A stretch of DNA of 64,000 nucleotides from Novosphingobium pentaromativorans US6-1 (GTDB taxonomy: Bacteria > Pseudomonadota > Alphaproteobacteria > Sphingomonadales > Sphingomonadaceae). Made by a program: the position numbers and the translations under genes. The notes below the pieces were generated by a model. The model was not told where the DNA came from. It was given only the letters and a program-made list of their open reading frames with translations, and did not search any database. Position 1 is the stretch's first letter, and the number at the start of each line of letters is the position of its first letter. The DNA lies in NCBI RefSeq assembly GCF_000767465.1, contig NZ_CP009291.1, positions 3,824,501-3,888,500 of the forward strand, written 5' to 3'. Shown here piece by piece: positions 1 through 6,841 of this stretch.

Positions 1-258
1 CCAGAGACGTTCACCGTCAAGGCATGGGCTGTAAACGCGATCAAGTTCATCGACGATCGTGGGCTCACTCGCGAGTTCAGTGATTGGTGCGGCGGGTGGC
101 CGTGCCCTGTGAAGCCGGAGATGGTGTCCGCCGCGCCTGAGCTGCTCAACCTCCTCGCTGAAGCTGATCGCCGCATTGCGTGGGAAAGCGTTGGCCTGGG
201 CAACACCTTCTCCGATCGCGTCGAAGCCGCCATCGCCAAGGCGGAGGGCAGGGCATGA
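1..258 (+). CDS. phage-type small protein, 5' end cut by window edge
   Basis: Frame 1 is open from the first base to a TGA at 256-258, giving at least 85 residues without a start codon in view. It holds an SAAPELL segment followed by a charged helix ending in AKAEGRA. Short APEL motifs of this kind recur in many phage early proteins of unknown role; the next gene has a similar AAAPELY segment and a similar Ala/Lys/Arg tail, so the two may be distant paralogues. The stop overlaps the next start by the tetranucleotide ATGA, indicating one coupled transcript. Function unknown. Confidence 0.6.
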   Translation, partial: PETFTVKAWAVNAIKFIDDRGLTREFSDWCGGWPCPVKPEMVSAAPELLNLLAEADRRIAWESVGLGNTFSDRVEAAIAKAEGRA

Positions 259-596
259 GCGGGCAGCATACAACCGGACCTTGGCGCAAGTCTGGCGCAG
301 CCATGGACGGCTTTCGTCCCATCATGGCGCCGGGCGGCGTGATTGTGGCGCTGATCTCTACGTTTTTTGGGAGAAAAGCCGACGAGGATCTGATCGCCGC
401 CGCGCCTGAGCTTTACGCTGAGCTTTTCCTTGCCCGCGACGAGGTCGCCGAGAAGCGCGACGTAATTTTCGATTGCCACACGATAGGTGGTGATCCTGAC
501 ACGCTGGAAGACGAAGCAAGGCCGGATCTCGAACACCTCGACGCACAGTTAGCTCGCATCGATTCAGCGCTCGCCAAGGCGAGGGGGGAAGCATGA
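255..596 (+). CDS. phage-type hypothetical protein with AAAPEL motif
   Basis: Starting at the ATG at 255 gives 113 residues. I preferred it to an upstream in-frame ATG at 180 because the ATGA overlap with the previous gene fits the pattern of the whole array. The centre carries the AAAPELYAELF motif seen in many phage proteins, followed by a charged, probably helical region (about residues 55-113) with an alternating heptad-like pattern. No enzyme motif is visible. It overlaps the next gene by 4 nt. Unknown function; probably an early phage gene. Confidence 0.6.
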   Translation: MSGQHTTGPWRKSGAAMDGFRPIMAPGGVIVALISTFFGRKADEDLIAAAPELYAELFLARDEVAEKRDVIFDCHTIGGDPDTLEDEARPDLEHLDAQLARIDSALAKARGEA

Positions 597-793
597 CCGA
601 CCTGCGCAACGACCCGGAGTTCCTGCGCTATTATGCGCAAGTCCTGATCCGCGAGGCTGTTGCGCGCGAATGGCAGGGCGATCCCAGCTTTCGCGAATTC
701 CTGATCGCTGGTGCCGAGCGCGCCAAGCGGGAAGCCGCTGCCATTGAGGCGGCCAAACCCGACCAGATGGACCTTTTCGGAGCAGCCGCATGA
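593..793 (+). CDS. 66-residue phage protein with C-terminal clamp-binding-like motif
   Basis: This short acidic/basic helical protein has a start overlapping the previous stop by ATGA and a Shine-Dalgarno run (GAGGGGGGAA) just before it. The last nine residues contain Q58-M-D-L-F62-G, which fits the bacterial beta-sliding-clamp consensus QL(S/D)LF closely. That pentapeptide is established in polymerases, MutS and other clamp partners; its use here is inference. The rest of the protein (RYYAQVLIREAV and Ala/Lys/Glu helix) resembles nothing I recognise. It may be a replication accessory or host-takeover peptide. Confidence 0.6.
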   Translation: MTDLRNDPEFLRYYAQVLIREAVAREWQGDPSFREFLIAGAERAKREAAAIEAAKPDQMDLFGAAA

Positions 794-1035
794 AGAACAA
801 GCTCACCGACCTCAACGATCACCTGTTCATGCAGCTCGAGCGCCTGGGCGACGAGGACATGGACGCTGACAAGATCGAGCAGGAGGCCAAGCGCGCCGAC
901 GCGATGGTCCAGGTCGCAGACCAGATCATCCGCAACGCCGACCTTCAACTCAAGGCCGCAAATCTCATCGCCAGCCACGGCGACCGCTTCCGGCCCATGC
1001 TCCCCATGATCGGAAAGACCGATGCCGAAGGGTAA
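790..1035 (+). CDS. 81-residue hypothetical protein, helical
   Basis: The start overlaps the previous stop by ATGA. The protein is rich in Glu, Asp, Lys and Ala; residues 1-65 look like a continuous amphipathic helix (LNDHLFMQLERLGDED onward). Proteins of this look in phages are sometimes regulators acting with a terminase-like or DNA-binding partner, but there is no DNA-binding motif here that I can name. Its end overlaps the HNH-like gene by 14 nt, the longest overlap in the array. Function unknown. Confidence 0.55.
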   Translation: MKNKLTDLNDHLFMQLERLGDEDMDADKIEQEAKRADAMVQVADQIIRNADLQLKAANLIASHGDRFRPMLPMIGKTDAEG

Positions 1036-1678
1036 GTTCATCCCCTACAGCGCCGCCGAATTGGACTGGCTTGAGGAGCACCGCTCGATGGTCATCAGCG
1101 ACTATCACCGCGCGTTCGTCGCCGAGTTTGCGCGCGATGATGTCACCGCCGGCCATCTGCACGCACTTCGCAAGCGGAAGGGCTGGAAGACTGGCCGCAC
1201 CGGGCATTTCGCCAAGGGGCAGGAGCCGATGAACAAGGGCAAGAAGTGTGCGCCCGGCACTGGCGGGCTGCACCCGAACGCGCGCCGCACGCAGTTCAAG
1301 AAAGGCGAGCGTAAGGGTGTTGCGGTCAAGCTCTACAAGCCGGTGGGCGCAGAACGCCTGAGCAAGAACGGCTATCGCGAGCGCAAGATCCACGATGACA
1401 TGCCGCTGCAATCGCGTTGGCGCGCGGTACACCTGATCGAATGGGAAGCCGCCAACGGACCTGTTCCGGAAGGCTATTGCCTCAAGTGCTTGGGCGACAA
1501 GCTCAACACCGATCCGAGCAATTGGGAGCTGATCTCGCGGGCGCTTCTGCCCCGTCTCGCTGGCGGCAATCGCTACCGGCATGTGCTGGCCTACGATGAC
1601 GCTCCCGACGAACTCAAGCCAGCAGTCCTCGCGGTGGCAAAGGTCGAGCACGCGGCGCGGGAGGCTCGCAAGTCATGA
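1022..1678 (+). CDS. HNH-endonuclease-like phage protein
   Basis: The 218-residue protein has a basic N-terminal half (many Lys/Arg, GRTGHFAKGQ and FKKGERKG segments like NUMOD-type DNA-binding repeats) and a C-terminal module AVHLIEWEAANGPVPEGY then DPSNWELI, the frame of phage HNH nucleases. The first His (137) and the Asn of DPSNW are present, but the segment where canonical members have a His-His pair reads CLKCLGD. Variants with LKCLD at this place are common in phage HNH annotations, so activity is uncertain. It may be a homing-type nuclease or a DNA-binding derivative. Translationally coupled on both sides. Confidence 0.65.
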   Translation: MPKGKFIPYSAAELDWLEEHRSMVISDYHRAFVAEFARDDVTAGHLHALRKRKGWKTGRTGHFAKGQEPMNKGKKCAPGTGGLHPNARRTQFKKGERKGVAVKLYKPVGAERLSKNGYRERKIHDDMPLQSRWRAVHLIEWEAANGPVPEGYCLKCLGDKLNTDPSNWELISRALLPRLAGGNRYRHVLAYDDAPDELKPAVLAVAKVEHAAREARKS

Positions 1679-2379
1679 CCGGGCAGGAATCGAACCCGCC
1701 AGCGCATAATCGCTTTGGACACGACCTGGCTCCACACAGCCGCGCTCCACAAACCAGTGGCGGCGCGCCCGATAACACTGATTTCGTTTCGAATTCCAGT
1801 GGCAAGCGCAACACCTGGCCCTTCGGCACCATGCGCCCGTTCTCCTACGGCGCGCTCTTGGTCGATCCCCCGTGGCACTTCCGGAACTTCAGCGGGAAGG
1901 GCGAGGGCAAGAACCCGACGGCGCACTACCAGTGCATGTCGCTCGACGACATCGCCGCGCTTCCCGTTGCGCACCTCGCTGCACCGGACTGCGCCATGTT
2001 CATGTGGGCGACGGCGCCGCTTCTGCCTGAAGCGATCGAGGTCATGAATGCGTGGGGCTTTGTCTACAAGTCGGGCGCGGCCTGGGCGAAGCAGTCGACC
2101 ACTGGCGCGAAGTGGGCCTTCGGGACGGGCTACGTGTTCCGCTCGGCAGCCGAGTTCCTGATCGTTGGAACGGTCGGCCAGCCGCGGGTGCAGTCGCGCA
2201 GCGTGCGCAACCTGATCGTCGCGCCAGTCCGCGAGCACAGCCGCAAGCCTGACAGCCAGTACGAGATGGTCGAGGCCCTCTACGCCGGGCCCTACGCCGA
2301 GATTTTCAGCCGCACGAACCGCCCGGGCTGGGACAGCTGGGGCGATGAGGCGGGCAAGTTTGATGAGGTGGCAGCATGA
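1675..2379 (+). CDS. MT-A70 family adenine methyltransferase
   Basis: The protein (234 residues) holds the catalytic DPPW tetrad at residues 64-67, followed by the ordered MT-A70 features: a Met-Ser-Leu-Asp-Asp segment, CAMFMWAT, a GF(V/Y)K strand, an R-S-A-E-F-L strand and a late REHSRKPD motif. Such phage enzymes methylate N6 of adenine in DNA, usually to evade host restriction or methylation-sensitive nucleases. No restriction endonuclease is next to it, supporting an anti-restriction or epigenetic role. About 50 poorly conserved N-terminal residues suggest that the Met at residue 53 could be the true start, though the ATGA overlap at 1675 favours the longer form. Confidence 0.85.
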   Translation: MTGQESNPPAHNRFGHDLAPHSRAPQTSGGAPDNTDFVSNSSGKRNTWPFGTMRPFSYGALLVDPPWHFRNFSGKGEGKNPTAHYQCMSLDDIAALPVAHLAAPDCAMFMWATAPLLPEAIEVMNAWGFVYKSGAAWAKQSTTGAKWAFGTGYVFRSAAEFLIVGTVGQPRVQSRSVRNLIVAPVREHSRKPDSQYEMVEALYAGPYAEIFSRTNRPGWDSWGDEAGKFDEVAA

Positions 2380-2882
2380 GCTACGCGACTATGGACCACG
2401 CCAGATGGGTGGAGTCCAACAACCACTATGCCAACCTCGCCGGGAAGAACCGGAAACGTTACAAGCCAGCTCCGGAGAAGCTCACCCAGTTCCAGGCTAA
2501 GGTGATCGAAATCTGCGGCATGGTCGGCGGCGGGATCTACAATGCCCCGATCAATTGGGAGCGCGTTAATTGGGGCGCGCCAGGCTCGAACGGTCACCAT
2601 TCCGGAATGTTTGTGCCGTGGCGTGATGGCCGCATGGCGACGTTCGATAGCGGCGCCCTGACGATGCTCGTCCTGCTCGCACACGAGGCGCGCATCCGTG
2701 TCGAGATTCGCGCAAAGGCGTGGGGCCACATGGAGCTCTCGTTCTTTCAACGCGGCCATGACGGCGGAATTGCCGGCAGACATCCCAACATCGACGAGGC
2801 AGTTGCGAGCTTTCGCCGTTACCTGCCTGAGGATCATCGCATCCGATACCAGATGCCAGCCGATGAGGTGGCTTGTGGCTGA
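2376..2882 (+). CDS. hypothetical phage protein, 168 residues
   Basis: The start at 2376 overlaps the methyltransferase stop by ATGA and follows GAGGTGGCAGC, a strong ribosome site reused through this array. The protein is rich in aromatic residues, Asn and His (WVESNNHYANLAG, NWERVNWGAPG, GSNGHH), and a central strand-rich part (VLLAHEARIRVEIRAKAWG) suggests a small mixed alpha/beta fold. I do not recognise a family. Its position after the methyltransferase implies co-expression. Confidence 0.6.
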   Translation: MSYATMDHARWVESNNHYANLAGKNRKRYKPAPEKLTQFQAKVIEICGMVGGGIYNAPINWERVNWGAPGSNGHHSGMFVPWRDGRMATFDSGALTMLVLLAHEARIRVEIRAKAWGHMELSFFQRGHDGGIAGRHPNIDEAVASFRRYLPEDHRIRYQMPADEVACG

Positions 2883-3396
2883 TCGCGCATCTCTGGTTTT
2901 GCTCCGCATGGAAGAGCGCCTTGCCGCCATTTGTGCTGCCGTTCCTCCGATCAATCCCGGGCTTCAATACTGGCTCGATAGCGACGCTGGTCCTTCCTAC
3001 TGTCGGAAGTGCGTGATCGCGGCACGGGGCAGGGAGTTTGAGCTTGGCCCACCGCTAGAAGACGCACCTTTCTACCGTCGAACCGATCTGGAAGACGCAT
3101 TCCATGACGGCATCGACGGCGGCTTCGACACAACGAGCGACAGCACGAGCGCTTGTGAAACCTGCGGGACAACCCTCTCGTACATCCTGACGGATTACGG
3201 GGTGGAGCAGGAGATAAACTATTACCGCGAGGCGCCAATCTGCGCGCTTCGCGATGAGGACTCCTATGCCCTTGATCGGCTCGCCCTGAATATCTGGGAG
3301 GGGTCGCCCCGTCACATGATCCTTGGGGCGTTGGTGGCCGTCAATCAGGCTTGGCGGCTTCTCCAGCAGCGCCACATCGACGAGGTGGACCAATGA
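2875..3396 (+). CDS. hypothetical protein with two CxxC pairs
   Basis: I chose the GTG at 2875, giving 173 residues, because GAGGTGGCTT sits directly in front, matching the GAGGTGGCAGC used before the 2376 start; an ATG at 2863 is an alternative. The protein has YCRKC at about residue 43 and CETCG at about residue 92, which together could bind one zinc ion. Between them is an acidic stretch (DLEDAFHDGIDGGFD). The C-terminal half looks helical. Ordinary phage proteins often carry such zinc ribbons; function unknown. Confidence 0.6.
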   Translation: MADRASLVLLRMEERLAAICAAVPPINPGLQYWLDSDAGPSYCRKCVIAARGREFELGPPLEDAPFYRRTDLEDAFHDGIDGGFDTTSDSTSACETCGTTLSYILTDYGVEQEINYYREAPICALRDEDSYALDRLALNIWEGSPRHMILGALVAVNQAWRLLQQRHIDEVDQ

Positions 3397-3764
3397 CCGT
3401 CTACGTCGACGACACGCGCCTGCGCCTCGGCAACATGATCATGTCTCACATGTGGTCGGAGAGCCTCGACGAGCTGCTCGCGATGGCTGACCGCATCGGT
3501 GTCCAGCGCAAGTGGATTCAGGGCCACCCGACGCTCTCGCACGGGAAGCACCGCAATGTGGCCTGGGTCCACTTCGACATCTCCCTGAGCAAGAAGGAGA
3601 AGGCCCTGCGCTACGGCGCGGTGCTCACCGATCGCTACGGGCCGGTCGAGTACACCGCGCGCCTGGACGCGAACTCCGACGATCCGAAGCGCCGGCGCAA
3701 GGGAAAGAAGATGCTCGCAGCGGTCGAGCAGGCGCGGGAACGCCGCGCGAAGGAGGCAGCATGA
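3393..3764 (+). CDS. DUF4031 domain protein
   Basis: The 123-residue protein begins MTVYVDDTRLRLGNM and continues with SHMWSES, DELLAMADRIGV and QRKWIQ, the pattern of the DUF4031 family (a conserved VYVDD start, a central MADRIG helix and a short aromatic strand). Family members occur in phages and bacteria and have no proven biochemical role. The basic tail (KRRRKGKKM) may contact nucleic acid. It overlaps neighbours by ATGA at both ends and ends in KEAA. Confidence 0.7.
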   Translation: MTVYVDDTRLRLGNMIMSHMWSESLDELLAMADRIGVQRKWIQGHPTLSHGKHRNVAWVHFDISLSKKEKALRYGAVLTDRYGPVEYTARLDANSDDPKRRRKGKKMLAAVEQARERRAKEAA

Positions 3765-4348
3765 GCGAAGCAGTTGAACCGATCATCCTCGTGGATGCAA
3801 ACGATCCGGACAAGAAGCCGCTGCTCTACGCCTGCGGTAAGTGCGGCTCTGTCCACTCTCCGGAGATCTACCTAGCCCGCAAAGAGGTGCGGCACGCAAC
3901 TGCCCTTGAGGCGGCGCGTGACTGCTACAATTGCAAGACCCATAGCAACTGCCGGCACTGCGGCGTCGAATGCGGCAAAGGCTGGACGGCTTGTGACAAA
4001 TGCCGCCTTGAGCGCGAGATAGAGCGGGCCACTGAAGTTCCCAATGACGGTGGGCCGTACTTCGGCTTCGGCGATCAGCAGATGTATCATGAGATGGATG
4101 ATGCGCGGGACGCTGGGCACGAGTGGGTTTGCCCCACAAATAAGCAATATCCGCGCATTGAAGCATGGAGGGTCTTCGAGAACTTAACCGAAGACATGTT
4201 TGAGGACGCATCCGAGGACGATCTCAATGGCACCGCCGAACTGACCGCTGCGATCGAAGCGTTCAACGAAGCGCAGACCACCTGCACCTATTGGGCCGAC
4301 CTGACGCGCAAGATCAAGGTTCCGCCTTGTGACGGGGAGGCAGCATGA
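3761..4348 (+). CDS. Cys-rich zinc-ribbon-like phage protein
   Basis: This 195-residue protein has four CxxC pairs in its first half: CGKC at about residue 26, CYNC near 55, CRHC near 63 and CDKC near 78, plus a single Cys (GVEC). The spacing suggests two interleaved zinc sites, a fold often used for nucleic-acid or protein binding. The second half is acidic (many Asp/Glu, for example DEMDDARDAG and DMFEDASEDD), which may mimic DNA. No enzyme motif. It starts behind AAGGAGGCAGC and overlaps the DUF1643 gene by 4 nt. Confidence 0.6.
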   Translation: MSEAVEPIILVDANDPDKKPLLYACGKCGSVHSPEIYLARKEVRHATALEAARDCYNCKTHSNCRHCGVECGKGWTACDKCRLEREIERATEVPNDGGPYFGFGDQQMYHEMDDARDAGHEWVCPTNKQYPRIEAWRVFENLTEDMFEDASEDDLNGTAELTAAIEAFNEAQTTCTYWADLTRKIKVPPCDGEAA

Positions 4349-4914
4349 GCGACCTCGGCAACGATCTGTTCGGCGCGCCCGTCATGCAGCGCCGCGCCGA
4401 CTTCGACGGAAAGAACCGCCTGCGCCTGATCAGGCAGTGGGGACCGGGGCCGCGCGCTTGCATAATCGGCCACAATCCATCCTCCGCAAATGGCACAGGG
4501 GATGACCCTACCTCGCGCTGGTGGAACGAGTGGTTCCAGCTATTCGGCTTCGGCGGCTATGTCGCGGTCAACCTCTACCCGTGGTGCAGCGCCAAGCCAG
4601 CTGATGTCTACGAGCGCGTCGATGGCATTGACCGTGGCGATTGGGGCGCGCGCGACGAGCTTCACTACGTCAACCTGCCAGCCGTGGTCGCGGAAGCGAA
4701 GAAGGCCGATCAGGTATTTGTGTGCTGGGGCGCGATAGCGCGGGACTGCATGTGGCTCGATCATGTCGTCGAGGAGATCCAGACCGGGGAGGAGCCATAT
4801 CCTGACCTCTGGTGTTGGGGAAAGACGGCGAGCGGTGCCCCGAAGCACCCTATGGCGCGCGGCAAGCATCGCATCGCCAAGGACCAGAAGCCTATTCTTT
4901 GGAGGGCAGCATGA
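4345..4914 (+). CDS. DUF1643 domain protein
   Basis: The 189-residue protein matches the DUF1643 layout: an early strand giving IIGHNPSSAN, a DDPTSRWWNEW segment, FGGYVAVNLYPW, and a late strand VFVCWGA. The HNPS-A and DDPT motifs are the family hallmark; members occur widely in phages and bacteria without an established function, with a fold reminiscent of uracil-DNA-glycosylase-like proteins (inference). It lies in the coupled array next to DUF4031, a neighbour also seen in phages. Confidence 0.75.
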   Translation: MSDLGNDLFGAPVMQRRADFDGKNRLRLIRQWGPGPRACIIGHNPSSANGTGDDPTSRWWNEWFQLFGFGGYVAVNLYPWCSAKPADVYERVDGIDRGDWGARDELHYVNLPAVVAEAKKADQVFVCWGAIARDCMWLDHVVEEIQTGEEPYPDLWCWGKTASGAPKHPMARGKHRIAKDQKPILWRAA

Positions 4915-5255
4915 TGCGCGGAACCGCCAAGGAGCGCATCCCATACGGCGCGCTCGTCCTGTGCCGCGGCTTCGAGGTGGTCCTTGCCGGGCCCGAGATT
5001 GCCAATGGCCGGGCGCGCAGGCCACCGCGTTGGGCGGGCCGAAGTGACGAAGCCTATCACGCTGGCGATTGGGTGAGCGTCGAGCCGATCGAAGGGCTGG
5101 GAGATCGCGACCTCAACGCCCTGGCAAATGGTCCGATCATGGATCCGCGCAGGATCTACCTGCCAGCCGGAAAGCTCACCGAGCGCGCCTATCAGGAACG
5201 CCTCGATCTGCAGTTTCGTGAGGCTGGAATCAGCCGTGGAGGTAATGGAACATGA
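4911..5255 (+). CDS. hypothetical phage protein, 114 residues
   Basis: The start is the ATG at 4911 behind GGAGGGCAGC, overlapping the DUF1643 stop; the longer frame upstream to 4812 lies inside the DUF1643 gene and is not used. The sequence is strand-rich in its first half (YGALVLCRGFEVVLAG), contains RPPRWAGR, then an acidic middle (WVSVEPIEGLGDRD), then a helical tail. Nothing recognisable; no catalytic motif. Probably another early gene of the element. Confidence 0.5.
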   Translation: MMRGTAKERIPYGALVLCRGFEVVLAGPEIANGRARRPPRWAGRSDEAYHAGDWVSVEPIEGLGDRDLNALANGPIMDPRRIYLPAGKLTERAYQERLDLQFREAGISRGGNGT

Positions 5256-5461
5256 CCGCCGTCCCAAAACCCCGTGCGCGCCATTACGCCACCAAGGCGA
5301 AGGTGCGATCCTACATCGAAACGGCCCGCGAGCTTGGCGTGAAGGTCGGTGGATTTGAGGTGACACCCGACGGCACAATCCGCATTCTCGCCGAACAGGC
5401 GGCGCGCTCGGCGACGGGCGCATCGAACGCCTACGACGACTGGAAGCGCGAAGGGAACTGA
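5252..5461 (+). CDS. small protein upstream of integrase (possible excisionase-like)
   Basis: This 69-residue protein directly precedes the integrase with only one base between stop and start. It begins basic (KPRARHYATKAKVR) and continues with a helix (SYIETARELG), a GGFEV strand and a TIRIL strand. Its size, basic start and position resemble recombination directionality factors, but I see no clear winged-helix or MerR-type motif. Alpha-proteobacterial phages often have such a small ORF before the integrase. The role is inference. Confidence 0.5.
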   Translation: MTAVPKPRARHYATKAKVRSYIETARELGVKVGGFEVTPDGTIRILAEQAARSATGASNAYDDWKREGN

Positions 5462-5462
5462 C

Positions 5463-6539
5463 GTGGCGCAAGGGCCGCACATCGTTGCCAAGAGGAAGCC
5501 GGGGCAGCCGGTGCGCTGGTATGTCTATGCCTGGCGCGGCGGACCGTGCGTCCACAAGCAGCAGGGCGGTGCGCGCCCGAAGCTGACCGGCGATATTATT
5601 GACGCGATCGGCACCGCCCGCAGCAGAAGCGATGCGTTCATTGCATCCGGCACCATGAAGTCTCTGGTCACTGCCTATCGAGGCAGCCCCGAATGGCAGA
5701 AATTATCTCCCACCACGCAACGCGGGTGGCGGCCATGGCTAGACAAGATCGAAGCCAAGTTCGGAAAGGCCCCGCTGGGCGTGTTCAACGATCGCCGCAT
5801 CAGGGGCGATATCCTCGACTGGCGGGATGCGTACGCGGATCGGCCGCGCAGCGCCGACATGGCTATACAGGTTCTGTCTCGCGTCCTTTCGTGGGGCGTT
5901 AACCGAGGCCGGCTCGATAAGAACCACACGTCGGGAATCGATCAGCTTTACGACACAAATCGAGCCGACATCATCTGGACCGAAGAGGACTTCGCGGCCT
6001 TCAACGACAAAGCCAGCGCCGAGGTCCGCGAGGGCGTCGAGTTGGCAGCCTGCACGGGCTTGCGCCGCGGCGACCTGGTTAAGCTGCCGTGGTCTGCCGT
6101 CGGCGATCACGCGATCATCTGGCAGACCAGCAAAAGCCGTGGCAAGGCGCGCATCGTCATCCCGCTTCTGCCTGAGACGAGGGCGGTGCTGGAAAGGATC
6201 AAAGCGCGCCACGAAGCGGAGATGAAGGCGAAGCCCGAAGGCAAGCGCAAGGAACTGCCCGAGACGATCCTGAGCAACAGCATGTGGCGCCCATGGACGC
6301 CGATGGGATTTGGTAGCCGCTTCCACGATGCGAAGACCGAGAGCGGAATCAAGGTCAACCTTCACGATCTTCGCGGCACGTTCGCAACGCGCTGCATGAT
6401 CGCCGGCCTCACCGATCAGGAGATCGCCGACATCCTCGGATGGAACACGAAAGACGTTGCGATGATCCGCGTTCGGTACGTCGATCAGGCCCGAGTCGTG
6501 GTGGCAATGGCCCAGAGAATCGCCTCTGGAACAAAGTGA
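5463..6539 (+). CDS. int: tyrosine site-specific integrase
   Basis: The 358-residue protein starts with GTG at 5463. An N-terminal arm/SAM-like domain (about 60-165) precedes the catalytic domain with the complete tyrosine recombinase set: Arg201 (CTGLRRGD), a beta-hairpin Lys near 224 (SKSRGKAR), His301 and Arg304 (HDLRGT), Trp327 in place of the second His (ILGWNTKD) and nucleophile Tyr339 (VRYVD). It would insert and excise the element at a tRNA site; tRNA-Pro(TGG) lies 59 nt downstream in convergent orientation. It closes the coupled array, so its translation depends on the upstream genes. Confidence 0.92.
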   Translation: MAQGPHIVAKRKPGQPVRWYVYAWRGGPCVHKQQGGARPKLTGDIIDAIGTARSRSDAFIASGTMKSLVTAYRGSPEWQKLSPTTQRGWRPWLDKIEAKFGKAPLGVFNDRRIRGDILDWRDAYADRPRSADMAIQVLSRVLSWGVNRGRLDKNHTSGIDQLYDTNRADIIWTEEDFAAFNDKASAEVREGVELAACTGLRRGDLVKLPWSAVGDHAIIWQTSKSRGKARIVIPLLPETRAVLERIKARHEAEMKAKPEGKRKELPETILSNSMWRPWTPMGFGSRFHDAKTESGIKVNLHDLRGTFATRCMIAGLTDQEIADILGWNTKDVAMIRVRYVDQARVVVAMAQRIASGTK

Positions 6540-6544
6540 GACTG

Positions 6545-6566
6545 TGTAAACCGGCTGTAAACCGGC
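6545..6566. repeat. tandem 11-bp direct repeat between integrase and tRNA
   Basis: The unit TGTAAACCGGC occurs twice head to tail at 6545-6555 and 6556-6566, right after the integrase stop and 33 nt before the tRNA 3' end. Phage integrases bind short direct repeats (arm-type sites) on the phage side of the crossover, so these are good candidates. This is inference from position and form. Confidence 0.55.
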
Positions 6567-6595
6567 CCAGACAGGTAGGTGCTAAGTGATTGAAG

Positions 6596-6675
<80 letters not shown>

Positions 6676-6701
6676 ACCTCTCGGGCGTCGATATCAGGCG
6701 A

Positions 6702-6777
6702 TGGTGGGCCCGGCAGGATTCGAACCCGCGACCTAGCCGTTATGAGCGGCCAGCTCTAACCGCTGAGCTACAGGCCC
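6702..6777 (-). tRNA. tRNA-Ile2 or tRNA-Met (anticodon CAT)
   Basis: Minus strand, 76 nt: acceptor GGGCCTG pairs with CGGGCCC, anticodon stem GGCCG/CGGCT with loop CTCATAA, standard T arm and encoded CCA. The CAT anticodon occurs in both elongator Met and the lysidine-modified Ile2 tRNA. The short D loop and the GGCCG-CTCATAA-CGGCT arm resemble Ile2 more closely, so Ile2 is preferred. It is 26 bp upstream of tRNA-Pro, possibly co-transcribed. Confidence 0.9.
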
Positions 6778-6841
6778 CAAATCGCCGACCCGGCTTCAAT
6801 CGACATAGCCGGGCTGAGGCGCGTTAGCTTGCATCATCGAA

